A stretch of DNA of 64,000 nt from contig CP060499.1 in the NCBI GenBank assembly GCA_024760525.1, positions 3,679,501-3,743,500 of the forward strand. Reading direction: 5' to 3'. The notes below the pieces were generated by a model. The model was not told where the DNA came from. It saw only the letters and a list, made by a program, of their open reading frames with translations, and did not search any database. Of the stretch, positions 1 through 8,523 are shown piece after piece (within the stretch, counting starts at the first letter, position 1; the number at the start of each line of letters is the position of its first letter). The DNA is from Nitrospira sp. Lineage in GTDB: Bacteria; Nitrospirota; Nitrospiria; Nitrospirales; Nitrospiraceae. Made by a program: the position numbers and the translations under genes.

Positions 1-24
1 GCCGACGAAAGGGCTGCATATGCC

Positions 25-65
25 ACCTCGCTTGATCGAGGTACACTATATCCTAATTTGGGATA
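25..65. promoter_or_regulatory. Inverted repeats upstream of XRE regulator
   Basis: Two short inverted repeats precede the first gene: ACCTCG at 25-30 with CGAGGT at 37-42, and TATCC at 49-53 with GGATA at 61-65. Paired operator-like dyads upstream of an XRE-type gene fit autoregulation by that protein. This is inference from position and symmetry only. Confidence 0.3.
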
Positions 66-108
66 CTTCTTAAAGAGGATAATCATACGGCTCCCGTAAA
101 AGGGAGCT

Positions 109-342
109 ATGGCAAGAAAATCCTCATTCTCAGCTGAATACAAACACTTTTGCCACCTTTTACGATTGGCTAGGAAGGACAGCGGTTTGACTCAGAACGA
201 TGTGGCTAAAAGACTGAAACGTCCACAGTCCTACGTCTCCAAATATGAATCAGGAGAGAGACGGCTTGACGTGATTGAGTTCTTAAGGGTATCCAGGGTC
301 CTGGGAGTTGTGCCTGCAGATGTGTTGAACAAACTTGCATAA
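109..342 (+). CDS. XRE-family helix-turn-helix regulator
   Basis: A 77-residue protein that is almost entirely one Cro/CI-type helix-turn-helix domain. Residues about 17-70 carry the pattern LRLARKDSGLTQNDVAKRL followed by the recognition helix PQSYVSKYESGERR, typical of XRE repressors. No second domain is present, so it probably acts as a dimeric DNA-binding regulator, either of its own promoter or as the antitoxin-like part of a mobile module. A GCTCCC/GGGAGC hairpin (90-107) ends two bases before the ATG and contains the only nearby purine-rich ribosome-binding sequence. No partner gene lies downstream; the next 500 bp look non-coding. The family call is firm, the target unknown. Confidence 0.85.
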   Translation: MARKSSFSAEYKHFCHLLRLARKDSGLTQNDVAKRLKRPQSYVSKYESGERRLDVIEFLRVSRVLGVVPADVLNKLA

Positions 343-855
343 TGTCAGTGCCCATCCCAATTGTCCTGCCTCATCTAGTATTTACATAACATGGTTCCTT
401 CATATGCACTTCGGTACAGCGTAACTATCGATCGCCCCAACTCCTTCAAGGCTGTGATGCGTTTTGTCTGGATGATCTCACAATGAGGTCAATATCCCTT
501 TATACCCTAGGGGATTTACGAGCTAGTATTAACCTACATTGTTACGGTATGGGAATGGGAAAGTTTATAGGTTCAGCCGTGGTCCTATTGATGCCCAATC
601 ATTTACACAGACCTGCTGGACGTTCACTTTACAATAGTAGCCATGCCTACCAAGGGCCATCCCGTATATATTTGAGCATACATGAGGAAGTATCAAATTC
701 TGGCCGCCGCTTTCGTATAATTGCAATTGGGGCCGCGTCATGGTGTGATGATCCGGGATTAAGTTCCCACTCAATCTCCTAGGCGGATGAATCATCATCG
801 TTAAGACACTGCTCTTGCTAAGCCGATTTCAGATGAGAAAAGACTGGTAGAGGAT
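343..855. other. Non-coding stretch
   Basis: About 510 bases between the XRE regulator and the SGNH/PAS gene. Open frames on both strands lack a ribosome-binding site and recognisable composition. I see no RNA gene or repeat here; the promoter of the downstream gene must lie in its last part but I cannot place it. Confidence 0.5.
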
Positions 856-2565
856 ATGAAGCAAGGATCTGGTCAGCATACCAAACGCGTCGTGTTCGGA
901 CTGACGTTAATATTGTTCGTCTCCGGTTATTTGCTCGTCGTGAAGGCCGGTGTCTCTGATGTTCGGCAATTGTTCAGTTTTCTGGTCGCGTCGTATCTTG
1001 TGGTATGGGGTGGCTATGCACTCGCGACGACTATCCCACGGGACGAGATCAGAACCCAATTTGTGTTGCTGACGTTCTCCCTTGGGATGGGGTTGTTGTT
1101 AGTAGAACTCCCTGCTTGGTTTAGAGTGATTGATTATCGAGAGCTCTTCGCCGTCACGGGTAGCCAGCCGTGGGAACGCCCTCGCTATGTGCCCGATATG
1201 GAACTGTTGGCCAAGCCCGAACCTCACTACTCCGTCAAGATGCAGTTTAGCCGGGGGAATATCGGGCATGTCCTCTGTCTTCCACCGTACCCATCCGAGC
1301 CGTTCGAGTTGAAGTACGATCAAAATGGGTTCCGAAATGAGGGGGATCTAAGGACTGCCGAGATTGCAGTCATCGGTGATTCCTATATCGAGTCCCCCAT
1401 GATACCCGCCTCGCAATTGGCCACCACGCGGTTGGCAGAAGAAACGCAACAGGTCGTTGCCAATTTTGGACAATCGGGGTATGGGCCGCAGCAAGAACTG
1501 GCCGTCCTCAAACGTTACGCGCTTCCGCTGCATCCTAAAACCGTTGTCTGGGTCTTCTACGAAGGGAACGATCTCCTCGATGCTCGCGGTTATCCAGACT
1601 CGGTGTCGCTCCTTCGATCTCAATGGGATTCTTTGGATAGTTACTGGAATCGCGCATTTACGAAAAACGCTTTATTGTGGCTCACGCGGACTCTCAACGG
1701 ATGTGTTCCTAATCCACATGAGAAGCCTCAAGCCGCCCGCGCCGTAATGATAGACGCTACGGGGCAAGAACACCGCGTCTATGTCAAAGGGCGGTCGCAC
1801 TCAGTGAGCCTCACCGCGCAAGAGGTTGATGACCTCCAAAACACTGTGGCTGCGATCGAAGAGGCCTATCGGCTCGTTCAGCAAGAAGGGGCGCGGTTCG
1901 TCGTCGCCTTCGCGCCCCACGCGTTCCGTGTCTACCACGACATTGTCAGCTTCCAGGGAATCGGCGGAGGGATAACTCGGTGGGACCTCAATGATCTCCC
2001 CGAACGTCTCCGCCAGATGATGGCTGAGATCTCGCCCGACATTCAGTATGTCGATCTCACGCCAGCTCTTCAGTCCGCTGCGCGCAACAGTACGCTGGTG
2101 TTCCTGCCGGATGATACTCATTGGACGAAAGAAGGACATCAAGTGGTGGCGGCAGCTCTTGCCGAAACTGTCAAAGACAACTCCCCTGAGTATGCAAAAC
2201 AAACGTCACCTCAACGACCGACACCGACGAGCCGGAGCCTGTTAACCAGCGGCGCGCTCATGGTTCGAAATCTCGATGGGACCATCCGGTATTGGAGTCA
2301 CGGCGCGGAAAAGTTATATGGATGGGAACCTAAGGAAGTCCTAGGATCGTCGTCGCACCAACTGCTTCACACCGTGTTTCCAGTTCCGCTCAGGGTGATC
2401 CAGGAACAGCTTCAGCGGAAGGGACACTGGGAAGGTCAGCTCATCCATCGACGCCGTGATGGGTCCAAGGTCACGGTGATGAGCGCCTGGGATCTTCAGC
2501 AGAATCCCACGGCTGTGGATCGGTCAATTACGGTGGTGGAAGTCAACGGGCAGGCCCAATCCTAG
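856..2565 (+). CDS. Membrane SGNH hydrolase fused to a PAS domain
   Basis: A 569-residue protein with three parts. Residues about 10-95 hold two or three hydrophobic segments. Residues about 165-445 are an SGNH/GDSL hydrolase of the AlgX/DltD type: block I is GDS with Ser176, a GYGP element follows, then the GND element of block III, and block V is DDTHW with Asp419/Asp420 and His422. Such domains usually add or remove acyl groups on cell-surface polymers. Residues about 465-565 form a PAS domain (NLDGTIRYWS, GWEPKEVLG, HRRRDGSKV). The order membrane, hydrolase, PAS is unusual because PAS normally senses for a kinase or cyclase output and here sits at the C-terminus after an enzyme. The ATG at 856 is preceded by AGAGG. 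The substrate is unknown. Confidence 0.75.
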   Translation: MKQGSGQHTKRVVFGLTLILFVSGYLLVVKAGVSDVRQLFSFLVASYLVVWGGYALATTIPRDEIRTQFVLLTFSLGMGLLLVELPAWFRVIDYRELFAVTGSQPWERPRYVPDMELLAKPEPHYSVKMQFSRGNIGHVLCLPPYPSEPFELKYDQNGFRNEGDLRTAEIAVIGDSYIESPMIPASQLATTRLAEETQQVVANFGQSGYGPQQELAVLKRYALPLHPKTVVWVFYEGNDLLDARGYPDSVSLLRSQWDSLDSYWNRAFTKNALLWLTRTLNGCVPNPHEKPQAARAVMIDATGQEHRVYVKGRSHSVSLTAQEVDDLQNTVAAIEEAYRLVQQEGARFVVAFAPHAFRVYHDIVSFQGIGGGITRWDLNDLPERLRQMMAEISPDIQYVDLTPALQSAARNSTLVFLPDDTHWTKEGHQVVAAALAETVKDNSPEYAKQTSPQRPTPTSRSLLTSGALMVRNLDGTIRYWSHGAEKLYGWEPKEVLGSSSHQLLHTVFPVPLRVIQEQLQRKGHWEGQLIHRRRDGSKVTVMSAWDLQQNPTAVDRSITVVEVNGQAQS

Positions 2566-2842
2566 CTGCCAAAGCAGGGACAGACCAACTCATCCTTCTT
2601 ATTCCTGCTTTTTACGATAAATTCAAATTCCGCTCATTTCAACGTGAACAATCTCGAAATCATAGAAAAGCTACATTCACTGGCTGACTATTTCGGCGAC
2701 GGAATGAACTCTGAAAAATCTCCCGAGCAGTTGCCACACGCCGATTTTCCGGCAATTGTTTGCTCACTGACAAGAGAATAGGATTCGAGGGTGAACAATA
2801 GCTCATAAGATGATTCCTTCACTACGCCAAGGAGGTCAGATC

Positions 2843-2947
2843 ATGCCGGGTAAAGCTGACATCATTACGTACGTGATCCTTGGGGCGTTTGCACTGGCTA
2901 TCATTGTGTGGGCCATGATGAATACAGGGTACAAGAGCCCTGGGTAA
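2843..2947 (+). CDS. 34-residue single-helix membrane peptide
   Basis: A very short frame with a strong Shine-Dalgarno sequence (AAGGAGGT at 2829-2836) seven bases before its ATG. The 34-residue product has a charged N-terminus, one membrane helix (about residues 8-26, ITYVILGAFALAIIVWAMM) and a short polar tail. The ribosome-binding site and composition argue that it is real; the function is unknown. Two similar peptides occur at 17491 and 17725. Possible roles include a small subunit or stabiliser of a membrane complex. Confidence 0.55.
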   Translation: MPGKADIITYVILGAFALAIIVWAMMNTGYKSPG

Positions 2948-2988
2948 GAGAGAATTTGCGGTTCTAGAGTTCTCAAACGAAGCATCAA

Positions 2989-3261
2989 ATGAACCCACTG
3001 TGGGTCTATCGCAAGCTTCAACGAAAACAAGTCTCAGAGGCGTCAGACTTCGACTGCCGCGGCGTATCATCCCAACCGACACCTCAAGGCGAAGTACCTG
3101 CTCCTAAGATTTCCGACGTCATCGGAAATAGGCGCAGTCATATCTATCATCGTGTCGACTGTCCCGGCCATGATCTAGTGTCTGAGGAACACCGCATTGC
3201 ATTTGTGAGTGTAGAAGCTGCGGAACAGGCTGGGTATCGAGTGGCAGAGAATTGTCCATGA
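2989..3261 (+). CDS. Small sunset-domain (Ada-like metal-binding) protein
   Basis: A 90-residue protein whose C-terminal half (residues about 44-90) matches the short cysteine/histidine motif called the sunset or Ada-like metal-binding domain: VIGNRRSHIYHRVDCPG, then a glycine-tyrosine segment ending AENCP. The two cysteines and nearby histidines could bind a metal. Such domains are often found fused to nucleases or at the end of secreted proteins, but here the domain stands almost alone. The N-terminal half is unfamiliar, so this could be a truncated relic of a longer protein. The start is uncertain because no clear ribosome-binding site is visible. Confidence 0.55.
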   Translation: MNPLWVYRKLQRKQVSEASDFDCRGVSSQPTPQGEVPAPKISDVIGNRRSHIYHRVDCPGHDLVSEEHRIAFVSVEAAEQAGYRVAENCP

Positions 3262-3458
3262 TAGAAACCTGTCTTTCCTATGGAAGCCCATAAGATCTAC
3301 GTCCTCGGTTGAGCAGTGCCGACCTTCAATAAGAATGCAGGGGGAAGCTGCTATGTCTTCGCAATGCCTGGCTAGGCAGGCATCACATAATAAGGTTTTG
3401 CTCGAAATTCTAGTCATCGTTACTTGGTGGAAGCCGCACAAAAAGAGACTTCGCAGAC

Positions 3459-3487
3459 TTGACAAAAGGAGTAATGTGTTTTACTAG
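3459..3487 (+). promoter_or_regulatory. Sigma-70-like promoter
   Basis: TTGACA at 3459-3464 and TACTAG at 3482-3487 are separated by 17 bases and sit about 55 bases upstream of the ATG at 3544. The -35 box is perfect; the -10 box matches four of six positions. Confidence 0.4.
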
Positions 3488-3543
3488 TAGAGCGTAAAAT
3501 GTAAGTACTTAAGGCTACGGTGTGTGGTATAGAGCACACCATT

Positions 3544-3849
3544 ATGGATGTCAACCAAGTTCATGTTGAATGGCATCTTACGCCGAGAGGATGGGTGCCT
3601 GGAAATTGGTCGAGCAACAAGCCCCTCGTTCTGAAATTTCCTCCACCCGACGACCGTGTGGAAACCTGGGTCAAAACAGAAACTCAGAGCGGATTTAGTC
3701 TCTCACGAAGACAAAAACAGTGGTTGCTCACATGGACCTCTCCGCAATTCAGCGAGGCGGATCGACAGGCATTACGTGCAGCAACCCGAACGCCTGCACC
3801 GAGGTCCGGCAAGGCCACGATCACGTCATGGGATTTTCCTCTCGTATAA
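3544..3849 (+). CDS. Conserved-looking hypothetical protein, 101 aa
   Basis: The start is taken at ATG 3544; an in-frame GTG at 3520 would add eight residues. The product begins MDVNQVHVEWHLTPRGWVPG and is rich in tryptophan and proline, with a basic segment SRRQKQWLLTW near the middle. Its amino-acid composition is that of a genuine soluble protein, and a sigma-70-like promoter lies just upstream. I do not recognise a domain. It has no signal peptide or membrane helix. It is monocistronic, with non-coding sequence on both sides. Confidence 0.5.
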   Translation: MDVNQVHVEWHLTPRGWVPGNWSSNKPLVLKFPPPDDRVETWVKTETQSGFSLSRRQKQWLLTWTSPQFSEADRQALRAATRTPAPRSGKATITSWDFPLV

Positions 3850-4497
3850 ACCTCAACTCGCAAGACTGGCTAATGACTTCTCTGCTTCCCCTAGAGTCTT
3901 GATGGAGCGCTTACCTCTCATCTTGGTGTATTCATATGTAGGCCGGTGCCAATGGGATCACCTATGCTTCTCAAGTAGTTCTCGGCGCGAGAAGCTGAGC
4001 AACAGTCCTAACTAGTCCCCACCCCCTCACGTTCACTCCACTGCGCGAGTTTTTCTTTGCCAGATGCATGAGCAAACCGGCTCCCCGTCAGTAAGCGGAT
4101 GGGCGGTGGGAATGCCGGTACTCAATTATGGTGGGAGGGCTAAACATCCCGCCCCACGCAAAATTGTTTACAAGTGGTGGCATTGATAGGATACCTAATG
4201 TTACACTCCAGATCTCTGCACCCGAGAAGTGTCTATGCGTCCACAAGGCCAAAGAGCCCCGTCACCTGGTGCGACTGAGCCCTTGGTCATAATCCCTATC
4301 GCACGCCAGGCACAACCAAGGGATCGGTCTTGCTCCACGGTGGTTTTCCCCACGGTTATCTCTCCTGATCTCCCCGGGGAGTGCTCCCGCTCTGTTCATG
4401 ATACCTGTCCGGAACATGTGAGGCACCTGGCGACCCAGCTCTCGACGTCCTCGGCGTGGGGCCTCGCCTTCGCTCCTGTCTTGAGGAGTCTGATCCG
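3850..4497. other. Intergenic region upstream of the hybrid kinase
   Basis: About 650 bases without a convincing gene. GC content rises sharply towards the right end and open frames there are shadows of that composition. A GC-rich dyad (GTGGGAGGG with CCCGCCCCAC, about 4131-4160) could be a terminator-like hairpin. No mobile-element or RNA signature was seen. Confidence 0.4.
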
Positions 4498-7254
4498 ATG
4501 AGGGGCACGCAGAGCCGTCTCCAATTTGTAGGGATCGTCCTGGTGCTGGCCGCCGTCTATGTCGTCGCGGCCAAACTCGGACTGATGTTGGCGTTTGTGC
4601 ACGCCAGCGCCACGGCGGTGTGGCCACCCACAGGGATGACGCTGGCTGCGTTCCTGATCCTGGGCTATCGGGTCTGGCCCGGGATATTCCTCGGCGCATT
4701 CCTGGCCAACCAACTCACCGCTGGGTCGATCCTGACGTCCCTTGGCATCGCGACGGGCAACACGCTGGAAGGACTCATCGGCGCGTATTTGATGAACCGA
4801 TTTGCCCACGGTCAGCAGGCCTTTTCCTCTGCACCCGGAGTATTGAAGTTCGCGGCGCTTGCCGGATTGATAAGCACCACCATCAGTGCCACCTTCGGGG
4901 TGAGCAGTCTTGCCGCGGCCGGCTATGCGAGTTGGGCCAACTACCCTTCGATTTGGATGACTTGGTGGCTGGGCGATATCGCCGGGAACCTCCTCGTGGC
5001 TCCCACCCTCGTCCTGTGGTCACAATGTCCACAGGTGCGATGGAATCGTGACCAGGCGTTTGAAGCAGCCGTCTCGATGGTCGTGCTCCTTAGCATGGGC
5101 CTGGCCTTATTCACTAATATGGTCCCAGGGACCATCAAGAATTATCCGCTCGTGTTTCTGGTCGTCGCGAGCCTTGTCTGGATCGCCGCCCGATTCAGTG
5201 AGCGTGACACCGTCACCGCGACGTTCCTGCTTTCAGGGATCGCCATATGGGGCACCCTGCAAAGCTCCGGTCCCTTTATCAGGGAGTCGCCGAATGAGTC
5301 CCTCCTGGTCTTGCAATCCTTTCTGGTTCTCATCGGCATCATGAGCTTGGCGCTGGCGGCGAGTATTGCAGAGAGGAAACGGGCTGAGGCCGCTGTGCGT
5401 GACACGCATGACGCATTGGAACAGAAAGTGACAGCACGAACGAGCGACCTCTCCGCGGCGAACCGGGAGCTGGAAAAAGAAGTGGCCGAGCATCGGCATA
5501 CCGAAGCGCGATTGCATGAGCGAACAGATGCGTTACGCGAGAGCGAAGCCCGAGTGACCGCCTATGCGCAGGAACTGGAGCAGAAGAACCGCGATCTCGA
5601 CCGGGCGTTAGTCGAGGCGCAGGCCGCCACGCAAGCCAAATCCGCCTTCCTCGCCGTCATGAGCCATGAAATTCGTACGCCCCTCAACGCCATCATGGGG
5701 TGTAACGGACTCTTGCTCGATACCCCTCTGACTCCCGAGCAGCAGGACCACGCCGAGGATGTGCAGCGGGCCAGCGAAGCCCTGCTCGACCTCATCAACG
5801 ACATTCTTGATTTCTCGAAGTTCGAGGCGGGTAGATTGACGTTTGAGACGATCGATTTTGACCTCCGGACCACTGTCGAAGAGGCGCTGGATCTCTTTGC
5901 CAAACCGGCGCAGCGCAAGGGCCTGGAATTGGGCTGTCTCCTGCATGCGGAAGTGCCCACGGCGTTACGGGGGGACCCCGGCCGATTGCATCAAATCCTC
6001 ATCAATCTTATTGGCAATGCGGTCAAGTTCACCCAACAGGGCGAAGTGATGATGCATGTGACACGGAGCCAGGAGAACGCCGAGCGCATCCTGATCGAAT
6101 TTGCCGTGGTCGATACGGGGATCGGCATTGCCCCCGAGGTACAGGAGCGTCTGTTCAAGCCGTTTACCCAGGGGGACACTTCGACCACGCGCCAGTTTGG
6201 CGGCACCGGCCTGGGCCTGGCCATTTGCAAACAGCTCGTGGGACAGATGGGTGGGCAGATCGGCATAGAGAGTAGGCTCGGTCAAGGAAGCACGTTCCGG
6301 TTTTCGGTGTGGCTGACCCACCAACAGAGGCGCGCGACACCATTGCCACGAGGGTCTCTCGCGGGTCGGCGAGTCTGCATCGTGGATGACAATGCCACGA
6401 ACCGACGGATCCTCGAGCAATACGCGTTGCACTGGGGCCTCCAGAGCGTTACTGCCTCGGATGGATATGAAGCCCTCACTCTGCTGAAAGGAGCGGCGGC
6501 CCGAGGCGAACCCTTTGATGTGGCGATCCTCGATTTGCAGATGCCACGCATGAACGGACTGGAGTTGGCGCAGAAAATCAAATCTGATCCCCAGCTGACG
6601 GCTATCCCCCTGGTCTTACTGACCTCAATGGGAATGCGGGGGCAGGCTGAAGAAGCGAAACAGGTCGGGATTGCCGCCTACCTAACCAAGCCCGTTCATC
6701 GCACGGACTTATACGACTGTCTGACGATGATTGTGGACAGGCCGGCCCAGGCATCCCCTGACGTACTGGAGGTGGGGGCCGCGAGTCGCCCCCGCGATGT
6801 GTTGGTGACCCGTCATGTCATTAAGGAAGCCGCCAGGGCGGCACGCCCCCGTATTCTCGTGGCCGAGGACAATATTGTGAACCAGAAAATCGCGGTGGTT
6901 CTGTTGGAAAAGCTCGGTTACCGGGCCGATGTCGTGGCTAACGGACTCGAAGCCGTCGACGCGGTCGCTCGAATCCGGTATGCGTTGGTCTTGATGGATT
7001 GCCAAATGCCCGAGATGGATGGTTGGGAGGCCACGGCGATGATCCGAAAAGAGGAAGGGGCACGCGGAAGCCACCGGCTTCCCATCGTCGCGATCACCGC
7101 GAACGCCATGCCTGGAGACCGTGAAAAGTGTCGGAAAGCCGGCATGGACGATTATCTCGCTAAGCCGGTGACGCTCGACGAGATTCGAGTCCTCTTGGCC
7201 CGATGGATTCCGGGCCATTCCTCATCGGCTGTCTCGCAGGAGCCGGTGTCGTAG
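4498..7254 (+). CDS. MASE1-type hybrid sensor histidine kinase with two receivers
   Basis: A 918-residue membrane sensor kinase. ATG 4498 is chosen over upstream in-frame starts because GAGGAG precedes it and the MASE1 domain begins immediately. Residues about 5-300 are the multi-helix MASE1 sensor (ASATAVWPPTGMTLAAFLILG). A coiled coil (about 300-370) leads to the histidine-kinase core: the H-box SHEIRTPLN has phospho-acceptor His390, and the ATP lid includes VVDTGIGIAPEVQERLFKPF and GGTGLGLAIC. Receiver 1 has Asp679 in ILDLQMPRMNG; receiver 2 has Asp834 in LMDCQMPEMDGWEAT. No Hpt domain or DNA-binding output follows, so the phosphate must pass to a partner elsewhere. The nearest candidate is the single receiver at 7890. 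The ligand is unknown. Confidence 0.92.
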   Translation: MRGTQSRLQFVGIVLVLAAVYVVAAKLGLMLAFVHASATAVWPPTGMTLAAFLILGYRVWPGIFLGAFLANQLTAGSILTSLGIATGNTLEGLIGAYLMNRFAHGQQAFSSAPGVLKFAALAGLISTTISATFGVSSLAAAGYASWANYPSIWMTWWLGDIAGNLLVAPTLVLWSQCPQVRWNRDQAFEAAVSMVVLLSMGLALFTNMVPGTIKNYPLVFLVVASLVWIAARFSERDTVTATFLLSGIAIWGTLQSSGPFIRESPNESLLVLQSFLVLIGIMSLALAASIAERKRAEAAVRDTHDALEQKVTARTSDLSAANRELEKEVAEHRHTEARLHERTDALRESEARVTAYAQELEQKNRDLDRALVEAQAATQAKSAFLAVMSHEIRTPLNAIMGCNGLLLDTPLTPEQQDHAEDVQRASEALLDLINDILDFSKFEAGRLTFETIDFDLRTTVEEALDLFAKPAQRKGLELGCLLHAEVPTALRGDPGRLHQILINLIGNAVKFTQQGEVMMHVTRSQENAERILIEFAVVDTGIGIAPEVQERLFKPFTQGDTSTTRQFGGTGLGLAICKQLVGQMGGQIGIESRLGQGSTFRFSVWLTHQQRRATPLPRGSLAGRRVCIVDDNATNRRILEQYALHWGLQSVTASDGYEALTLLKGAAARGEPFDVAILDLQMPRMNGLELAQKIKSDPQLTAIPLVLLTSMGMRGQAEEAKQVGIAAYLTKPVHRTDLYDCLTMIVDRPAQASPDVLEVGAASRPRDVLVTRHVIKEAARAARPRILVAEDNIVNQKIAVVLLEKLGYRADVVANGLEAVDAVARIRYALVLMDCQMPEMDGWEATAMIRKEEGARGSHRLPIVAITANAMPGDREKCRKAGMDDYLAKPVTLDEIRVLLARWIPGHSSSAVSQEPVS

Positions 7255-7889
7255 TAACGACCACACTCGAATCATGATTGTGTGGAGGCCGCAGTGTGAG
7301 CGTGGACTACATACTGCCGAGAATAGAAGGTTTGCTCCACGAAGATTCAGCAAAATACATGAACCAATAGGCTTGGGGTGGGGATTGGACCGATAGTCCA
7401 ATATCGAGGGTCAGTTCTTGGGTTGACCAAGCTCATAAATTGAGGCCACCTATCAAGGCATGAACCGCTCGAAATTTCCCAGTGAAGATGCGGTCCTTCA
7501 GCCTAGCTCTGCTTTTCGCACTATGCAGATCATCAGGATAATGTATGCGGTGCCGGATATACCGTTGGCTGACAACTTAGCACAGCTGGCTGAAGAAATG
7601 ACTGATGTGGCCTGTCCAATAGACGGGACCATCATGTGCCCGCCTTCGCGCACAGCTTTTCCTGAACGTCAGATAAAGAATGCCGTCCTCGTGTAAGTTT
7701 ATCCTGGGAAGAGTTGTAGAATTATGGCAAATTTGTGACAAGAATAGGTTGGATCTCGCTGCTTCCAATGAAGGTCCGACTTGAACGAGGACTTCTCTCT
7801 CGTGAATCTGGCTTTTCATTGAAACCTGAACCATTTCACGTACACTTCGAAAAACTAAATTTTAGCGAGAAGTATGTCAAAGGAGATCT
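7255..7889. other. Non-coding stretch
   Basis: About 635 bases between the hybrid kinase and the single receiver. Short open frames lack ribosome-binding sites and look like chance. I see no RNA gene, repeat or mobile-element remnant. Confidence 0.45.
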
Positions 7890-8252
7890 ATGGCCACGAT
7901 CTTAGTGATTGATGATGAGGCTCCTGTTCGAGCCATGTTGTCGACCGCTCTTCGATCGGCAGGACATCACGTGGTGGAAGCGTCCACGGGGCGGGAGGGG
8001 ATAGCACTATACCGTCAGAAGCCGCCGCATTTGGTCATCCTTGATATGCTGATGCCAGAGTTGAATGGCCTCGATACCATTCTAGAGCTCACCCGCGAAT
8101 TCCTGCATGTTAAAGTCGTGGCCATTTCAGGCGTGGGCGAGGATCAGTCCCTGCTCAGTACAGCCAGGCTGTTGGGCGCACGCCACTCGCTGCGCAAACC
8201 GTTTGGAATTGAGGAGCTCATCTCCACAGTCCGGTATGAGTTAGCGCACTGA
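7890..8252 (+). CDS. Single-domain response regulator (CheY-like receiver)
   Basis: A 120-residue receiver domain with no output domain. The acidic pair is in VIDDEAP, the phospho-acceptor aspartate in VILDMLMPELNG, the conserved Ser/Thr position is in VVAISGVGE, and the conserved lysine in LRKPFG, so the phosphorylation site is intact. AAAGGAGA precedes the ATG. It follows a hybrid kinase on the same strand, separated by 635 bases, so it may serve that pathway, but co-transcription is unlikely. It is a paralogue of the protein at 18947, which starts with the same MATILVIDD. Confidence 0.9.
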   Translation: MATILVIDDEAPVRAMLSTALRSAGHHVVEASTGREGIALYRQKPPHLVILDMLMPELNGLDTILELTREFLHVKVVAISGVGEDQSLLSTARLLGARHSLRKPFGIEELISTVRYELAH

Positions 8253-8419
8253 CTCTCGACTGAAATAGACGGTGCGATTCACCTGCATTGAGCATGGGCT
8301 TCAGGTACGCCGAAACCGTTCTCTTGGATAAACAGAAAACCGTCAGGCTTCGTGCCTGTAAGTTCTGACAGCCAGCTTCCCCCTGCCCGTCCCTCAACTG
8401 CAACAGGACCTGCCAGATC

Positions 8420-8437
8420 GCTTACCGATCGGTAAGC
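8420..8437. promoter_or_regulatory. Perfect 18-bp palindrome
   Basis: GCTTACCGATCGGTAAGC is a perfect palindrome between the 3' ends of two convergent genes. The core TTACCGATCGGTAA resembles operators bound by TetR-family repressors. There is no T-run, so it is not an obvious terminator. No TetR gene lies in the window. Confidence 0.4.
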
Positions 8438-8523
8438 TGCCTGCCGAAGACCAGGACATGGTGGTCCCCTAAATGCATATGTTGTCAAGGGCGTGTCATG
8501 CCGCCAAGGATGTCATCCTCGAC

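Noticed and set aside
483..798. Overlapping frames on both strands in the gap before the SGNH/PAS gene
   Set aside because: They overlap each other, lack start signals and show no domain.
3364..3383. ATGCCTG/CAGGCAT hairpin as a terminator
   Set aside because: The stem is only seven bases and no T-run follows on either strand.
3353..3487. A 44-codon basic frame with GGGGGAAG before its ATG
   Set aside because: The ribosome-binding sequence is acceptable, but the frame crosses a hairpin (3364-3383) and the promoter at 3459-3487, and the peptide has no recognisable feature.
7460..7696. A 78-codon frame between the hybrid kinase and the single receiver
   Set aside because: No ribosome-binding site and no protein-like composition; it looks like a chance frame.
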